This document shows, in pieces, positions 1 to 7,470 of a DNA stretch of 35,240 nucleotides. The notes under the pieces are model-generated. The model had not been told where the DNA came from, searched no databases, and saw only the letters and a program-made list of their open reading frames with translations. The stretch covers positions 1-35,240 of the forward strand of contig DASZFO010000269.1 in NCBI GenBank assembly GCA_035939775.1. The letters are read 5' to 3'. The translations under genes were made by a program, and so were the position numbers. This stretch comes from Pirellulales bacterium. GTDB lineage: Bacteria > Planctomycetota > Planctomycetia > Pirellulales > DATAWG01. Position 1 is the stretch's first letter, and each line of letters begins with the position of its first letter.

Positions 1-885
1 GCCCAGTGACGGCAGCGCGTCGAGGAACGTTTCAAAAACGGTGCCGGTGTAATAGTCGAGGCCTCGGGCGATCGCCACATCGAGTTTCAGCCGCGCGCCC
101 GGAAGGCCGGCCCCTTTGACTGCCACAAGCAATTCAGCCAGGCGAGCGACCCCGGTCCGTCCCTTCTCGCTTCCGACAACCAACGGCTCCAATTGGCGCA
201 GAATCTCGTCGTTGTCGCCCGAGAGTTCCGCGATCTTCAATACCTCGCGAGCCTGCTCGGCGGTGGCGCCGGCCGTGGTCTGCATTTCCGCGGCCACCTG
301 ATCGGGGCCAATCTTGTGCAGCTTGTCGAGCGAACGCAGCACCGCCGCCGAACGGTCGGCCAATTGAAGCCGCTCAAGCAATCCCGTCAGCACCATTCGA
401 TTGTTGAGATGGATCGTGAACGCGTCGAAGCCGCTCGCCCGCAGTAAATCATGGATCACCAGTGCTGTCTCGATATCGGCCGCCGGGGCTAGCGTTCCGA
501 TCGTGTCGAAGTCGCACTGCATGAATTCGCGATAACGGCCATCCTGCGGCTTCTCTCCGCGCCAGACCGTAGCGATATGGTAGCGCTTAAATGGAGTCCC
601 CAACTCATTGATGTGCTGGGCGACGAATCGAGCCAACGGCACCGTGAGATCGAACCGCATCGCCACGGCGCGGCCGCCGGGGTCATTGAAGCGGTACATT
701 TGCTTCTCGGTTTCCCCGCCCCCCTTGCCAGCCAGAATCTCCTCGTATTCCAAGGCCGGAGTATCAATCGGGCTGAAACCATAAGAGCGATAAACCCGCT
801 TGGCTGTCTCGATAAGCCGTTCGCGCGGGATCATCATCCGCGGCAAATAGTCGCGAAAGCCTTTCAGTGTGCGCGGCTCAATCAC
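1..885 (-). CDS. hisS: Histidyl-tRNA synthetase (C-terminus beyond window)
   Basis: This is a class II aminoacyl-tRNA synthetase that charges tRNA-His in the cytoplasm. The gene reads leftward and leaves the window at position 1, so only the first 295 residues are visible. It starts at a GTG (883-885) and opens IEPRTLKGFRDYLP, the usual HisS beginning. Motif 2 follows as a VWRGEKPQDGRYREFMQCD block. The histidine-specific ARGLDYYTGTVFE block lies just before the window edge. The missing part would be motif 3 and the anticodon-binding domain. The start lies 18 bases after the stop of the YkgJ-type gene, so the two are probably cotranscribed. Family assignment is certain; the choice of GTG rests on the family N-terminus and the absence of a better ATG. 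Confidence 0.95.
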   Translation of the reverse strand, partial: MIEPRTLKGFRDYLPRMMIPRERLIETAKRVYRSYGFSPIDTPALEYEEILAGKGGGETEKQMYRFNDPGGRAVAMRFDLTVPLARFVAQHINELGTPFKRYHIATVWRGEKPQDGRYREFMQCDFDTIGTLAPAADIETALVIHDLLRASGFDAFTIHLNNRMVLTGLLERLQLADRSAAVLRSLDKLHKIGPDQVAAEMQTTAGATAEQAREVLKIAELSGDNDEILRQLEPLVVGSEKGRTGVARLAELLVAVKGAGLPGARLKLDVAIARGLDYYTGTVFETFLDALPSLG

Positions 886-903
886 GGGCAAGCGGTCCCT
901 GGT

Positions 904-1341
904 TCAAAGAATTGGCAAAAGCGGCGGCTTGGGGCTGCGGATGTCGCCATCGGTCGGCCCCAGCACCGCCTCCATGTATTCTTCCACCTGCTCCGAAGTC
1001 TCGAAATAGTGGTCGTAGACCCAGTCGTCTTCGTATTCGCAGTCCTTCGTCGAATAGTCGCGGCAAACCTGCGGCCGGGTCGTGTAGATGCCGCAACGGT
1101 TGTCCGGCTGCAAGTGTTTGCAAGTCGTGTGAACCAGCAAATACCAGGTTCCCTCTTCGGTGAACACCGTCGCCTGGTCGTGCAGCAGGAACCAGCGGAT
1201 GAACTCGAAATCCTCTTGATCCTCCGGCTCGTCGAGCGGAAGCGCGAAATAGCGGCAGCATTTCGCGATGCAATGCGAGCAGAGAACTTCGTCGGGCTGG
1301 AGGTCTTCGCGGCGAGGCTTCGTGCGGAGTGCAGTGGACAT
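904..1341 (-). CDS. YkgJ-family cysteine-cluster protein
   Basis: A 145-residue cytoplasmic protein of the YkgJ / zinc- or iron-chelating domain family. An N-terminal C-x2-C-x3-C-C cluster (CSHCIAKCC) is followed by CKHL, RCGIY and RPxVCRDYSTKDC, which is the family's usual set of metal-binding cysteines. The family is thought to bind Fe-S or Zn, but its cellular role is not established. I chose the ATG at 1339-1341; a TTG two codons upstream is possible. It sits immediately before hisS on the same strand. The acidic C-terminal half (EDDWVYDHYFETSEQVEEYMEAVLG) is common in planctomycete members. Confidence 0.85.
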   Translation of the reverse strand: MSTALRTKPRREDLQPDEVLCSHCIAKCCRYFALPLDEPEDQEDFEFIRWFLLHDQATVFTEEGTWYLLVHTTCKHLQPDNRCGIYTTRPQVCRDYSTKDCEYEDDWVYDHYFETSEQVEEYMEAVLGPTDGDIRSPKPPLLPIL

Positions 1342-1379
1342 AGGCAAGAGGTCGGAGGTCAGCGGTCGGAGGTCGGGTT

Positions 1380-1432
1380 GTTGGAGTTCAGCCTTTAGGC
1401 TGCGGGTCGCAGGCTAACGCCTGAACTCCAAC
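1380..1432. repeat. 53-bp palindromic repeat, copy 1 (inverted relative to copies 2 and 3)
   Basis: The arms GTTGGAGTTCAG and CTGAACTCCAAC enclose two small inner hairpins (GCCTTTAGGC and GGCTAACGCC). Read on the reverse strand it matches the copy at 31093-31145 in 51 of 53 positions. The flank ACTCATTCGGAG (1433-1444) also matches the flank of the copy at 29366 in reverse orientation, so the full unit is about 65 bp. Short GGTCGGAGGTC units lie just to its left (1350-1377). It lies between two minus-strand genes. Confidence 0.85.
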
Positions 1433-1510
1433 ACTCATTCGGAGGCCGGGCGTTGCGCACTCCGGCACGGGTGCCGGCAAAGTTAAGTTAACAAACGCTC
1501 ACGACATTGC

Positions 1511-2080
1511 CTAGCGAGCGGGTTTGCCGCCCCCCAGCGGTTCTTCCTTCCCTGATCGCGGCGCTGGACCGCCAACCTCCGACATCTTGAATTGTTCGGC
1601 GAAGAAATCACGCCAACCAGTTACCAGCGGAGCGATGGCGAGAACTTCGCCGCCGTCGGAGCGGCCGACCAGCCGCCCGCTGGCGTCAAAGGCCACGATC
1701 AACGACCGTCCGGCGTTTTGGAATTCGAGTCCGAATCGCCAGGTTGGTTCGCCGGCGGATGACGCTTGCCAAACGAAATTCCTGTCGTCGAGTAGTTCGT
1801 GCCGCAAATGGTCGATGCCCTCCGCGTTGGCGACATCGGTTCGCCGGCTAATAACATAACGCCGGCTGCCGATGGCTGCGGTTTCTGAGGAATCCGCTTG
1901 GCTCGCTGGTCGCAGTTCAACTGCCGCGACTCGCGGAGCGTCGGCGATCAGCTCGACGTTGTCGCTGCCCCACCAGGCGATCGCCCGCCGCGCCAGACCA
2001 TGGTGATAGGCGATGCTCAGGCCGCCCATCGCGCAGCCCACCAGCACCATCAACAGAATTACCAGCTTGCCGCGATGCAT
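1511..2080 (-). CDS. Membrane-anchored protein of unknown function
   Basis: I do not recognise this 189-residue protein. From the ATG at 2078-2080 it begins MHRGKLVILLMVLVGCAMGG, a single hydrophobic N-terminal segment with a positive start. It looks like an uncleaved anchor or signal peptide, so the rest should be periplasmic. The body has short beta-rich stretches (SRRYVISRRTDV, WRFGLEFQNAGRSLIVAFDASGRLVGRS) and a Lys/Arg/Gly-rich end. The frame stays open to 2218, but that would overlap the end of the CoA-transferase gene and lacks a signal sequence, so I prefer the shorter start. A repeat-like stretch (AGTACGAAGGACAAAGTGCG) lies directly upstream. Confidence 0.6.
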   Translation of the reverse strand: MHRGKLVILLMVLVGCAMGGLSIAYHHGLARRAIAWWGSDNVELIADAPRVAAVELRPASQADSSETAAIGSRRYVISRRTDVANAEGIDHLRHELLDDRNFVWQASSAGEPTWRFGLEFQNAGRSLIVAFDASGRLVGRSDGGEVLAIAPLVTGWRDFFAEQFKMSEVGGPAPRSGKEEPLGGGKPAR

Positions 2081-2086
2081 TTTATC

Positions 2087-2118
2087 TAAGTACGAAGGAC
2101 AAAGTGCGAAGTACAGAA
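2087..2118. repeat. Short AGTACGAAG-type degenerate repeat
   Basis: A stretch of about 30 bases between two minus-strand genes is built of near copies of AAGTACGAAGGAC and AAGTGCGAAGTAC. It resembles the imprecise 8- to 12-base iterations also seen at 30936-30988. No function is apparent; it replaces a recognisable ribosome binding site for the downstream gene. Confidence 0.4.
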
Positions 2119-2157
2119 CGACCATTTCGACGCGGCGCTCGCGCCGCGAGACTTGAA

Positions 2158-3387
2158 TCAGTCCAGAACTTTCTGTTCGCGCAGCCGCGCGGCCCGTTCG
2201 GCAGCATACCCCAGCCACTCGCGCAGGATTTCGCCGCTGTGCTCGCCGATCGTGGGGGGCGATCGCGGCGAGCAGAAGGGCTCGCCGTCACAGTGAATTG
2301 GACTGGCCACGACGCGATAGGTCCTTCCATCGGTGCCCGTCAACTCGCGCACCATCCGCCGAGCGGCGACCTGCGGCGTTGCAAGAATCTCGTCGAGCGC
2401 CGTCACCGGCGCATGCGGCACCTCGGCCGACGTGAGCAGCGCCTGCCATGCCGCCGCGCCGCGATCAATGAACAAGCGGTTGAGCAATGGAATCAACTCG
2501 CCGCGGCGCTCGACTCGCGCGGGATTCGTCGCAAAGCGCGGATCGGCGCCCCATTCCGGATGACTGACGGCGGCGCAGAAGCGCTGCCATTGCTGATCGT
2601 TGCCGACGGCTAGCACAAGATATCCATCCGCCGTCGCGAACGCCTCGTACGGAACGATCTGCGGATGGGCGTTGCCATACCGCTGCGGCCGGTCGCCGGT
2701 TACGAGCGCTCCTTGCACTACATTGACCATTGCCGCCAGCGTGCAATCCGCGAGCGCTAAATCAAAGGCCGGCGCCGCGCTCCCCTGTCGGGTCGCGGCT
2801 AAACTTTCGCTTCGTTGGTACAGCCCAGCTAGCACGCTCACGGCGGCATACAGGCCGGTCAGCACGTCGGTGATCGCCACGCCGATCTTCATCGGCGACC
2901 CGTCCGGCTCGCCGGTGATGGACATGATGCCGGCGGTGGCCTGGACCACCAGATCGTAGCCGGGCGTCGCGGCGGCTGGACCGGTCCGCCCGTAGCCCGA
3001 GATCGATGCCCGAATCAAGCGGGGATTCAGCTTTTCAAGCCGCTCCGGCGCGAGCCCCAACTTTTCCAGCGACTGGGGGAGAAAGTTCTCGATCAGCACG
3101 TCGGCCGCGCGGATCAGGTCGTCCAAAACCTCTCGCGCCTCGGGGCGAGCCAGGTCGAGCGCCAGCGAACGTTTCCCCCGATTGCACGAGACATAATAGG
3201 CGCTCGGCCCCTCATCGGGCAAAAACGGCGGACCCCATTGCCGCGTATCGTCCCCCAGCGGCGGACGTTCGACCTTCACCACGTCGGCCCCGAGATCGGC
3301 CAGCAACTGCGAGCAAAACGGCCCTGCCAAGACCCTTGAAAGATCGAGCACGCGCACGCCGTCGAGTGGTCTTGATAATCTGGCCAT
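2158..3387 (-). CDS. CaiB/BaiF family CoA-transferase (class III)
   Basis: A 409-residue cytoplasmic enzyme of the class III CoA-transferase family (formyl-CoA:oxalate, carnitine and succinyl-CoA transferases), which moves CoA between carboxylic acids. It opens LDGVRVLDLSRVLAGPFC, followed by LADLGADVVKVERP, VSCNRGKRSLALDL and DVLIENF, all family hallmarks. The catalytic aspartate is most likely D174 in the ITDVLTGLYAA block. The C-terminal part carries DGYLVLAVGNDQQWQRFC and the PPTIGEHS.EIL ending. The segment before the second Rossmann half (SAAPAFDLALADC) departs from the usual GQ.IDVSLLD. The substrates cannot be told from sequence. It is divergent from the plus-strand genes that start at 3522. 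Confidence 0.92.
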   Translation of the reverse strand: MARLSRPLDGVRVLDLSRVLAGPFCSQLLADLGADVVKVERPPLGDDTRQWGPPFLPDEGPSAYYVSCNRGKRSLALDLARPEAREVLDDLIRAADVLIENFLPQSLEKLGLAPERLEKLNPRLIRASISGYGRTGPAAATPGYDLVVQATAGIMSITGEPDGSPMKIGVAITDVLTGLYAAVSVLAGLYQRSESLAATRQGSAAPAFDLALADCTLAAMVNVVQGALVTGDRPQRYGNAHPQIVPYEAFATADGYLVLAVGNDQQWQRFCAAVSHPEWGADPRFATNPARVERRGELIPLLNRLFIDRGAAAWQALLTSAEVPHAPVTALDEILATPQVAARRMVRELTGTDGRTYRVVASPIHCDGEPFCSPRSPPTIGEHSGEILREWLGYAAERAARLREQKVLD

Positions 3388-3521
3388 GTCGTCAAAACGC
3401 TTCCTCCGCTCAAGCCACTTCCCCGCCGCCAGCCCGCCAGTATACTGTCGAATAGCGACGCTCGATAACCGGCCCCCTCCTCTTTTCGAGCCCCTATCCC
3501 CGAATCCCGAGCCCCTCTCCC

Positions 3522-3749
3522 ATGGCGAACGAGTTCGATCCGTACCGTGAAGCTCTGATCGTGGAGACGACCACGATTTGGCCGGAGGAATACGACGATT
3601 GGTCGCTTGCCGACCGGCAGCGGGTCGAGGCCCTGCTGCATGGGGAGCCGCAGCAGGCGGCCGAACTCGAATACGTGCGCCAACATTCCGGTTTCTGCCG
3701 CCAGATCACCGTCACGTCCGCCGATCTCGAACGTTTGGCTGCCGCGTGA
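3522..3749 (+). CDS. Small conserved acidic protein of unknown function
   Basis: A 75-residue soluble protein beginning MANEFDPYREALIVETTTIWPEEYD, with no signal peptide or membrane segment. It is acidic and predicted mainly helical; the second half (DRQRVEALLHGEPQQAAELEYVRQHSGFCRQITVT) could be one or two helices. I do not recognise a domain, but the sequence has coding character and an ATG start in the right place upstream of aroB (41 bases between them). It probably shares a transcript with aroB. Related short proteins are, to my knowledge, found next to unrelated genes in planctomycetes, so the context does not give a function. Confidence 0.6.
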   Translation: MANEFDPYREALIVETTTIWPEEYDDWSLADRQRVEALLHGEPQQAAELEYVRQHSGFCRQITVTSADLERLAAA

Positions 3750-3790
3750 CGATCATCCGCGTGCATCTGTCTTCATGCGCGGTTTTCCTG

Positions 3791-4879
3791 ATGGACTCAA
3801 AACAGACCATCCACGTCGCGCTTGGCGAGCGAAGCTATCCGATCGAGATCGGCAGCGGAAACCTGCCGGAAACAGGCCGGTTTCTCAACGCACTCGGCGG
3901 CGCGGAGCACGTCGTGCTGATGACCGACTCCAACGTCGAGCCGCTGCACGCGCCAACGGTCGGAGATAGTCTCGCGGATGGCGGAGCGGAGGTCGATCTG
4001 GTGGTGGTCGAGGCGGGCGAGACCTCCAAGTCGGCGGCAGTCGCCGACGCGGCCTGGCAGAAGCTGCTGGAACTCGGCGCCGACCGCCGGACGGTCGTCA
4101 TCGCGCTCGGTGGCGGAGTGGTCGGCGATCTGGCCGGATTCGTGGCGGCGACGTATGCCCGCGGAATTCGGTTCCTGCAAATCCCGACGACGTTATTGGC
4201 TCAAGTCGATAGCTCCGTGGGCGGAAAGGTCGGGATCAATCTGCCGGGCGCGAAGAACATGGTCGGGGCCTTTTGGCAGCCGCTCGGGGTGCTGATCGAC
4301 ACCGGCGTGCTCGGCACATTGCCGCGGCGCGAATTTGTCTCCGGTCTCGCCGAGGTGGTCAAATACGGAGTGATTCTTGATGCGGAGTTCTTCGGCTATT
4401 TGGAAGCGCACGCCGGGGAACTCGACGCCCGCCAGCCCGAAGTGCTCCGTCAGGTCATTGCCCGTTGTTGTCGTCTCAAGGCCGACGTGGTCGAGGCCGA
4501 CGAGCGCGAGATCGCCGGCGGCCGAGCGGCGCTGAACTACGGCCACACGTTCGCCCACGCCCTCGAGGCGGTGGCGGGCTACGGCGAGCTGTTGCACGGC
4601 GAGGCGGTGTCGATCGGCATGATGTGCGCCGCGCGGTTGGCGGAGCGGCTGGGACGCGTCGATTCGGCGTTCGCGCGGCGGCAGGATGCCCTGCTGACGA
4701 CGCTGGGGCTGCCGGTCCGTTGTCCGCCGGTGGATCACGACGCGCTAGTCGATGCCATGTCCCGCGACAAAAAGACCGAAGCCGGCCGGCTCCGTTTCGT
4801 GCTGCCGGATCGTTTGGGTCACGTCGAACTGGTCGGGGCTGTCGCGGCTGCTGACGTCCGAGCCGCGCTGGCGCCTTGA
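3791..4879 (+). CDS. aroB: 3-dehydroquinate synthase
   Basis: The second enzyme of the shikimate pathway, converting DAHP to 3-dehydroquinate with NAD and a divalent metal. At 362 residues it has the usual family length. The NAD-binding GGGVVGDLAGFVAATYARG block, the IPTTLLAQVDSSVGGKVGIN block and the metal-ligand motifs (NYGHTFAHALE, HGEAVSIGM) are all intact. I chose the ATG at 3791 because the protein then starts directly with the family's short N-terminal strand. The frame is open to 3578, but that extension overlaps the preceding small gene and has no homologous counterpart. The histidine kinase gene follows within 20-40 bases. The other pathway genes seen here (aroK, aroDE) are 24 kb away on the other strand. 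Confidence 0.96.
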   Translation: MDSKQTIHVALGERSYPIEIGSGNLPETGRFLNALGGAEHVVLMTDSNVEPLHAPTVGDSLADGGAEVDLVVVEAGETSKSAAVADAAWQKLLELGADRRTVVIALGGGVVGDLAGFVAATYARGIRFLQIPTTLLAQVDSSVGGKVGINLPGAKNMVGAFWQPLGVLIDTGVLGTLPRREFVSGLAEVVKYGVILDAEFFGYLEAHAGELDARQPEVLRQVIARCCRLKADVVEADEREIAGGRAALNYGHTFAHALEAVAGYGELLHGEAVSIGMMCAARLAERLGRVDSAFARRQDALLTTLGLPVRCPPVDHDALVDAMSRDKKTEAGRLRFVLPDRLGHVELVGAVAAADVRAALAP

Positions 4880-4916
4880 CGGGCATTTCTAACCGCCAAT
4901 GCGCAAAGGACGCCAA

Positions 4917-6494
4917 GTGGAAGCTGATGTGAATCTGTTGATCATCGAAGACCGCCAAGAAGACGTCGCGCTCGTGGTCAACGAGTTGCGGCGAGCCGGG
5001 ATTGCACCGCTTTGGGAACGCGTCGATTGTGAGCCGGACTTCGTCGCGCGCCTCGAGCGGCCCGACCTGCCTGACGTGATCCTGGCCAATGATGCCTTGC
5101 CGCGGTGCGGCGCCATGCGGGCCTTGGAGCTGCTCAAAGAACGGAAGCTCGATATACCGCTGATCGTGATGGCCGACGCGGTCGACGAAGAGGCGGCCAG
5201 CGACCGCATCCAGCGGGGAGCGGCGGACTATTTCGTCAAGGACCGGCTCGGAAGGGTCGCAGCGGCGATCGATCGCGCCCTCGAGGTGAAGCGCCTTCGC
5301 GGCGACAAGCAGCGGGCCGAAGAGCGGCTCGAGGAGAGTGAGCGGCAACTCCATCTGGCCCTCGAGGCGGCCCGAATGATCACCTGGACTTGGGACATGC
5401 GGACGGGCAAGCGGTCCTCCTCGCCGCCGGATTCCACGACGATCTGGCCGCCGGGAAAGGCCCCTCCCGACCTGGATACTTTTTTCCGGAGCATTCATCC
5501 CGACGATTGCCAACCGCTTTTCGATCGTGTGCAGCAGACGTTGAAAGACGGATCGGGTTACTCGGTCGAGTTCCGCATCCCGTTGCCGACGGGGGGAGTG
5601 CGTTGGGTTAGGGGGCAAGGCCGCGTTTTTCGCGACGCCGCCGGCCAGCCGACGCACCTGGCCGGAGTGTCAATGGACATCACCGACCAAAAGCTCGCCG
5701 AACGGGCGCTGCGCGAATCCGAGGCCAAATGGCGCTCGGACCAAGAGAAGGTCCAGCAGCATCTGGCCAAGTTGGCGCACGTCACGCGCTTGCAAATGAT
5801 GGGAGAGCTGATGTCCGAAGTGTCGCATGAGATCAACCAACCGCTGTACGCGATCTCCAACTTCGCCGAGGCCTCGCTCAACCGGCTGCGATCGCCGATC
5901 GAGGGCGCCGGCCCGGAGATTCTATCCTGGCTCGAGCAGATCGCGGTGCAAGCCAACCGAGCGGGCGAGATCATCCGCCGGATCGGCCGCTTCGTCCGCA
6001 AATCGCCGGCCAAGCTGGCGCCGGCCGACGTCAATCGCATCGTGCGCGACGTGGTCGGGCTGTTGAGCGTCGACGTGCGATTGGACACCGTCGAACTCGA
6101 GCTGCAATTGGCCGAATCGTTGCCGCCGGTCAAGGTCGACCGCATTCAGATCGAGCAGGTCCTCGTCAATCTGCTGCGCAACGCGCTCGAGGCGATGGCC
6201 GACAACCCGGCCGCTCGGCGACACCTTAGCGTCCACACCGAATCGCTCCCCAGCGGCGCCGTGCGCATCGCCGTGCGCGACAACGGCCGCGGTCTGGAGA
6301 GCGGCGAACTCGATCGTCTATTCGAACCATTCTTCACGACGAAGACCGACGGCATGGGGATGGGCCTATCCATCAGTCATTCGATCGTCGAGGCGCACGG
6401 CGGCCGCCTGGAAGCGGTCCCTAATCCCGAGCGCGGAATGACGTTCCAGTTCACGCTCCCGGTTGCAAGCAACGAGGCGCCCGATGACATCTGA
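4917..6494 (+). CDS. Receiver-PAS-histidine kinase (FixL-like) with degenerate receiver
   Basis: A 525-residue soluble sensor kinase. Residues 4-120 form a receiver-like domain. At the usual phosphoacceptor site (LANDALP) an asparagine, N58, stands where aspartate is expected, with an aspartate next to it. A helical linker (125-145) leads to a PAS domain (about 150-260, ending HLAGVSMDITDQK). Then come a second coiled linker, the H-box SEVSHEINQPL with H304, and an HATPase domain with NLLRNALEAM, DNGRGL and a GMGMGLSIS lid. There is no membrane segment, so the signal is probably internal or delivered by a partner. I chose the GTG at 4917 because AAAGGA lies six bases upstream; an ATG at 4899 is the alternative. 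It overlaps the regulator gene by 11 bases. Confidence 0.92.
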   Translation: MEADVNLLIIEDRQEDVALVVNELRRAGIAPLWERVDCEPDFVARLERPDLPDVILANDALPRCGAMRALELLKERKLDIPLIVMADAVDEEAASDRIQRGAADYFVKDRLGRVAAAIDRALEVKRLRGDKQRAEERLEESERQLHLALEAARMITWTWDMRTGKRSSSPPDSTTIWPPGKAPPDLDTFFRSIHPDDCQPLFDRVQQTLKDGSGYSVEFRIPLPTGGVRWVRGQGRVFRDAAGQPTHLAGVSMDITDQKLAERALRESEAKWRSDQEKVQQHLAKLAHVTRLQMMGELMSEVSHEINQPLYAISNFAEASLNRLRSPIEGAGPEILSWLEQIAVQANRAGEIIRRIGRFVRKSPAKLAPADVNRIVRDVVGLLSVDVRLDTVELELQLAESLPPVKVDRIQIEQVLVNLLRNALEAMADNPAARRHLSVHTESLPSGAVRIAVRDNGRGLESGELDRLFEPFFTTKTDGMGMGLSISHSIVEAHGGRLEAVPNPERGMTFQFTLPVASNEAPDDI

Positions 6495-7095
6495 ACCGAC
6501 CGTGTTCGTGGTCGACGACGATCCGGCCGCTCGCGGCTCGGTCGCGGCGCTCGTCGCCTCGCACGGGCTGGCGGTCGAGTCGTTCGCCTCGGCGGAAGAG
6601 TTTCTGGCCGCCTATGATCCCGCGCGGCGGGGCTGCCTGATCGCCGACGTGCGGATGGCCGGCATGAGCGGACTCGACCTGCAGCAGCACCTGGCCGCGA
6701 AAAGTTCGGCCCTGCCGGTGATTATCATCACCGGTTTCGCCGACATCCCGATGGCCGTGCGGGCCATGCAGACCGGGGCGGTCACGTTTCTGGAAAAGCC
6801 CTGCGCCGACAAGGAACTTTGGCAGAGCATCCAGGTCGCGCTCGATTGGGAAGAACAGGCGCAATTGGATCGACAAGATCGGGCCGAAATCATTGCCCGC
6901 CGCGAGAGCCTCGCCCCCGGCGAAGTCGAAGTCCTCGATCGTTTGCTCGCGGGCAAGGCGAATAAGTTGATCGCCGTCGAACTCGGTCTGGGCCTGCGCA
7001 CCGTCGAGCTGCGGCGCGCGACGCTAATGAAGAAAATGCACGCCGATTCGCTGGCCGAATTGGTACGGCTGGTGCTGGTGGCCGATGGGAAATGA
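6484..7095 (+). CDS. FixJ-type response regulator (receiver + LuxR helix-turn-helix)
   Basis: A 203-residue transcription regulator. The receiver domain has the acidic pocket VVDDDP, the phosphoacceptor aspartate in IADVRMAGMSGLDL, the threonine in IIITGFAD and the lysine in FLEKPC. A linker (WEEQAQLDRQDRAEIIARRESL) leads to a LuxR/FixJ-type helix-turn-helix (GEVEVLDRLLAGKANKLIA, then TVELRRATLMKKM). It overlaps the histidine kinase gene by 11 bases, which implies translational coupling and a cognate pair. Although this pair looks like FixL-FixJ, nothing here identifies the signal or targets. The gene is followed by a clear hairpin terminator at 7162-7216. A TTG start 21 bases upstream is less likely. 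Confidence 0.93.
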   Translation: MTSEPTVFVVDDDPAARGSVAALVASHGLAVESFASAEEFLAAYDPARRGCLIADVRMAGMSGLDLQQHLAAKSSALPVIIITGFADIPMAVRAMQTGAVTFLEKPCADKELWQSIQVALDWEEQAQLDRQDRAEIIARRESLAPGEVEVLDRLLAGKANKLIAVELGLGLRTVELRRATLMKKMHADSLAELVRLVLVADGK

Positions 7096-7161
7096 ACAAT
7101 CGGCGAAGTTTGCGGCAATCCGCATGGAATTCCGCCCCGCCGCGGCCGAAACTAATAAAGA

Positions 7162-7221
7162 ACGGCTCTCCCCCGCGGGGACTGGGGCAGGAGTCCCGGA
7201 TGCTGAGGAGAGCCGTCTTTT
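7162..7221 (+). terminator. Branched hairpin terminator after the two-component operon
   Basis: ACGGCTCTCC (7162-7171) pairs perfectly with GGAGAGCCGT (7207-7216), directly followed by CTTTT. An inner stem pairs GGGACT (7177-7182) with AGTCCC (7192-7197). A ten-pair outer stem with a T-run fits a factor-independent terminator. The inner stem makes it larger than usual, so a structured RNA ending here is an alternative. Confidence 0.7.
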
Positions 7222-7321
7222 GACTTCTTGCCGTAGTGCCGCAAACGACTGGCTTGCAATTCTATATCGGCAAGTTGGCGGCTTCACTATAGGGCGGCGC
7301 TAGCGCGTCGAACGCAATTCC

Positions 7322-7349
7322 TTGCCACGACTGGCTCTGCGGCTATAGA
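7322..7349 (+). promoter_or_regulatory. Sigma70-type promoter candidate for dprA
   Basis: TTGCCA at 7322-7327 and TATAGA at 7344-7349 are separated by 16 bases. Both are close to the vegetative consensus. Transcription would begin near 7356, leaving about 115 untranslated bases before the dprA start. Confidence 0.5.
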
Positions 7350-7470
7350 ATGCGGTCTCCGCAAGCATGGATTGCGTACCGGCGCCAAGGCAAATCGTTG
7401 CTTGCCAAGTCGCGATTGTCACGTGTCAATTCTCGGCGGCCAACGGAAGAGATTGGCGGCTCAAAACACG

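Larger units (their letters stand above)
7096..7470. other. Intergenic region with terminator and promoter
   Basis: 375 bases between the regulator gene and dprA. It holds the branched hairpin and T-run at 7162-7221, and a promoter-like pair at 7322-7349 that would drive dprA. The stretch from about 7222 to 7320 shows no gene or other structure I can support. Confidence 0.6.

Noticed and set aside
3578-3790. Extended N-terminus of AroB
   Set aside because: It overlaps the preceding 75-residue gene, is Arg/Ala-rich and is not found in the family; the ATG at 3791 gives the normal length.
4476-5657. A 393-codon minus-strand frame across aroB and the kinase gene
   Set aside because: It overlaps two well-supported genes on the opposite strand and ends in low-complexity Arg/Pro runs.
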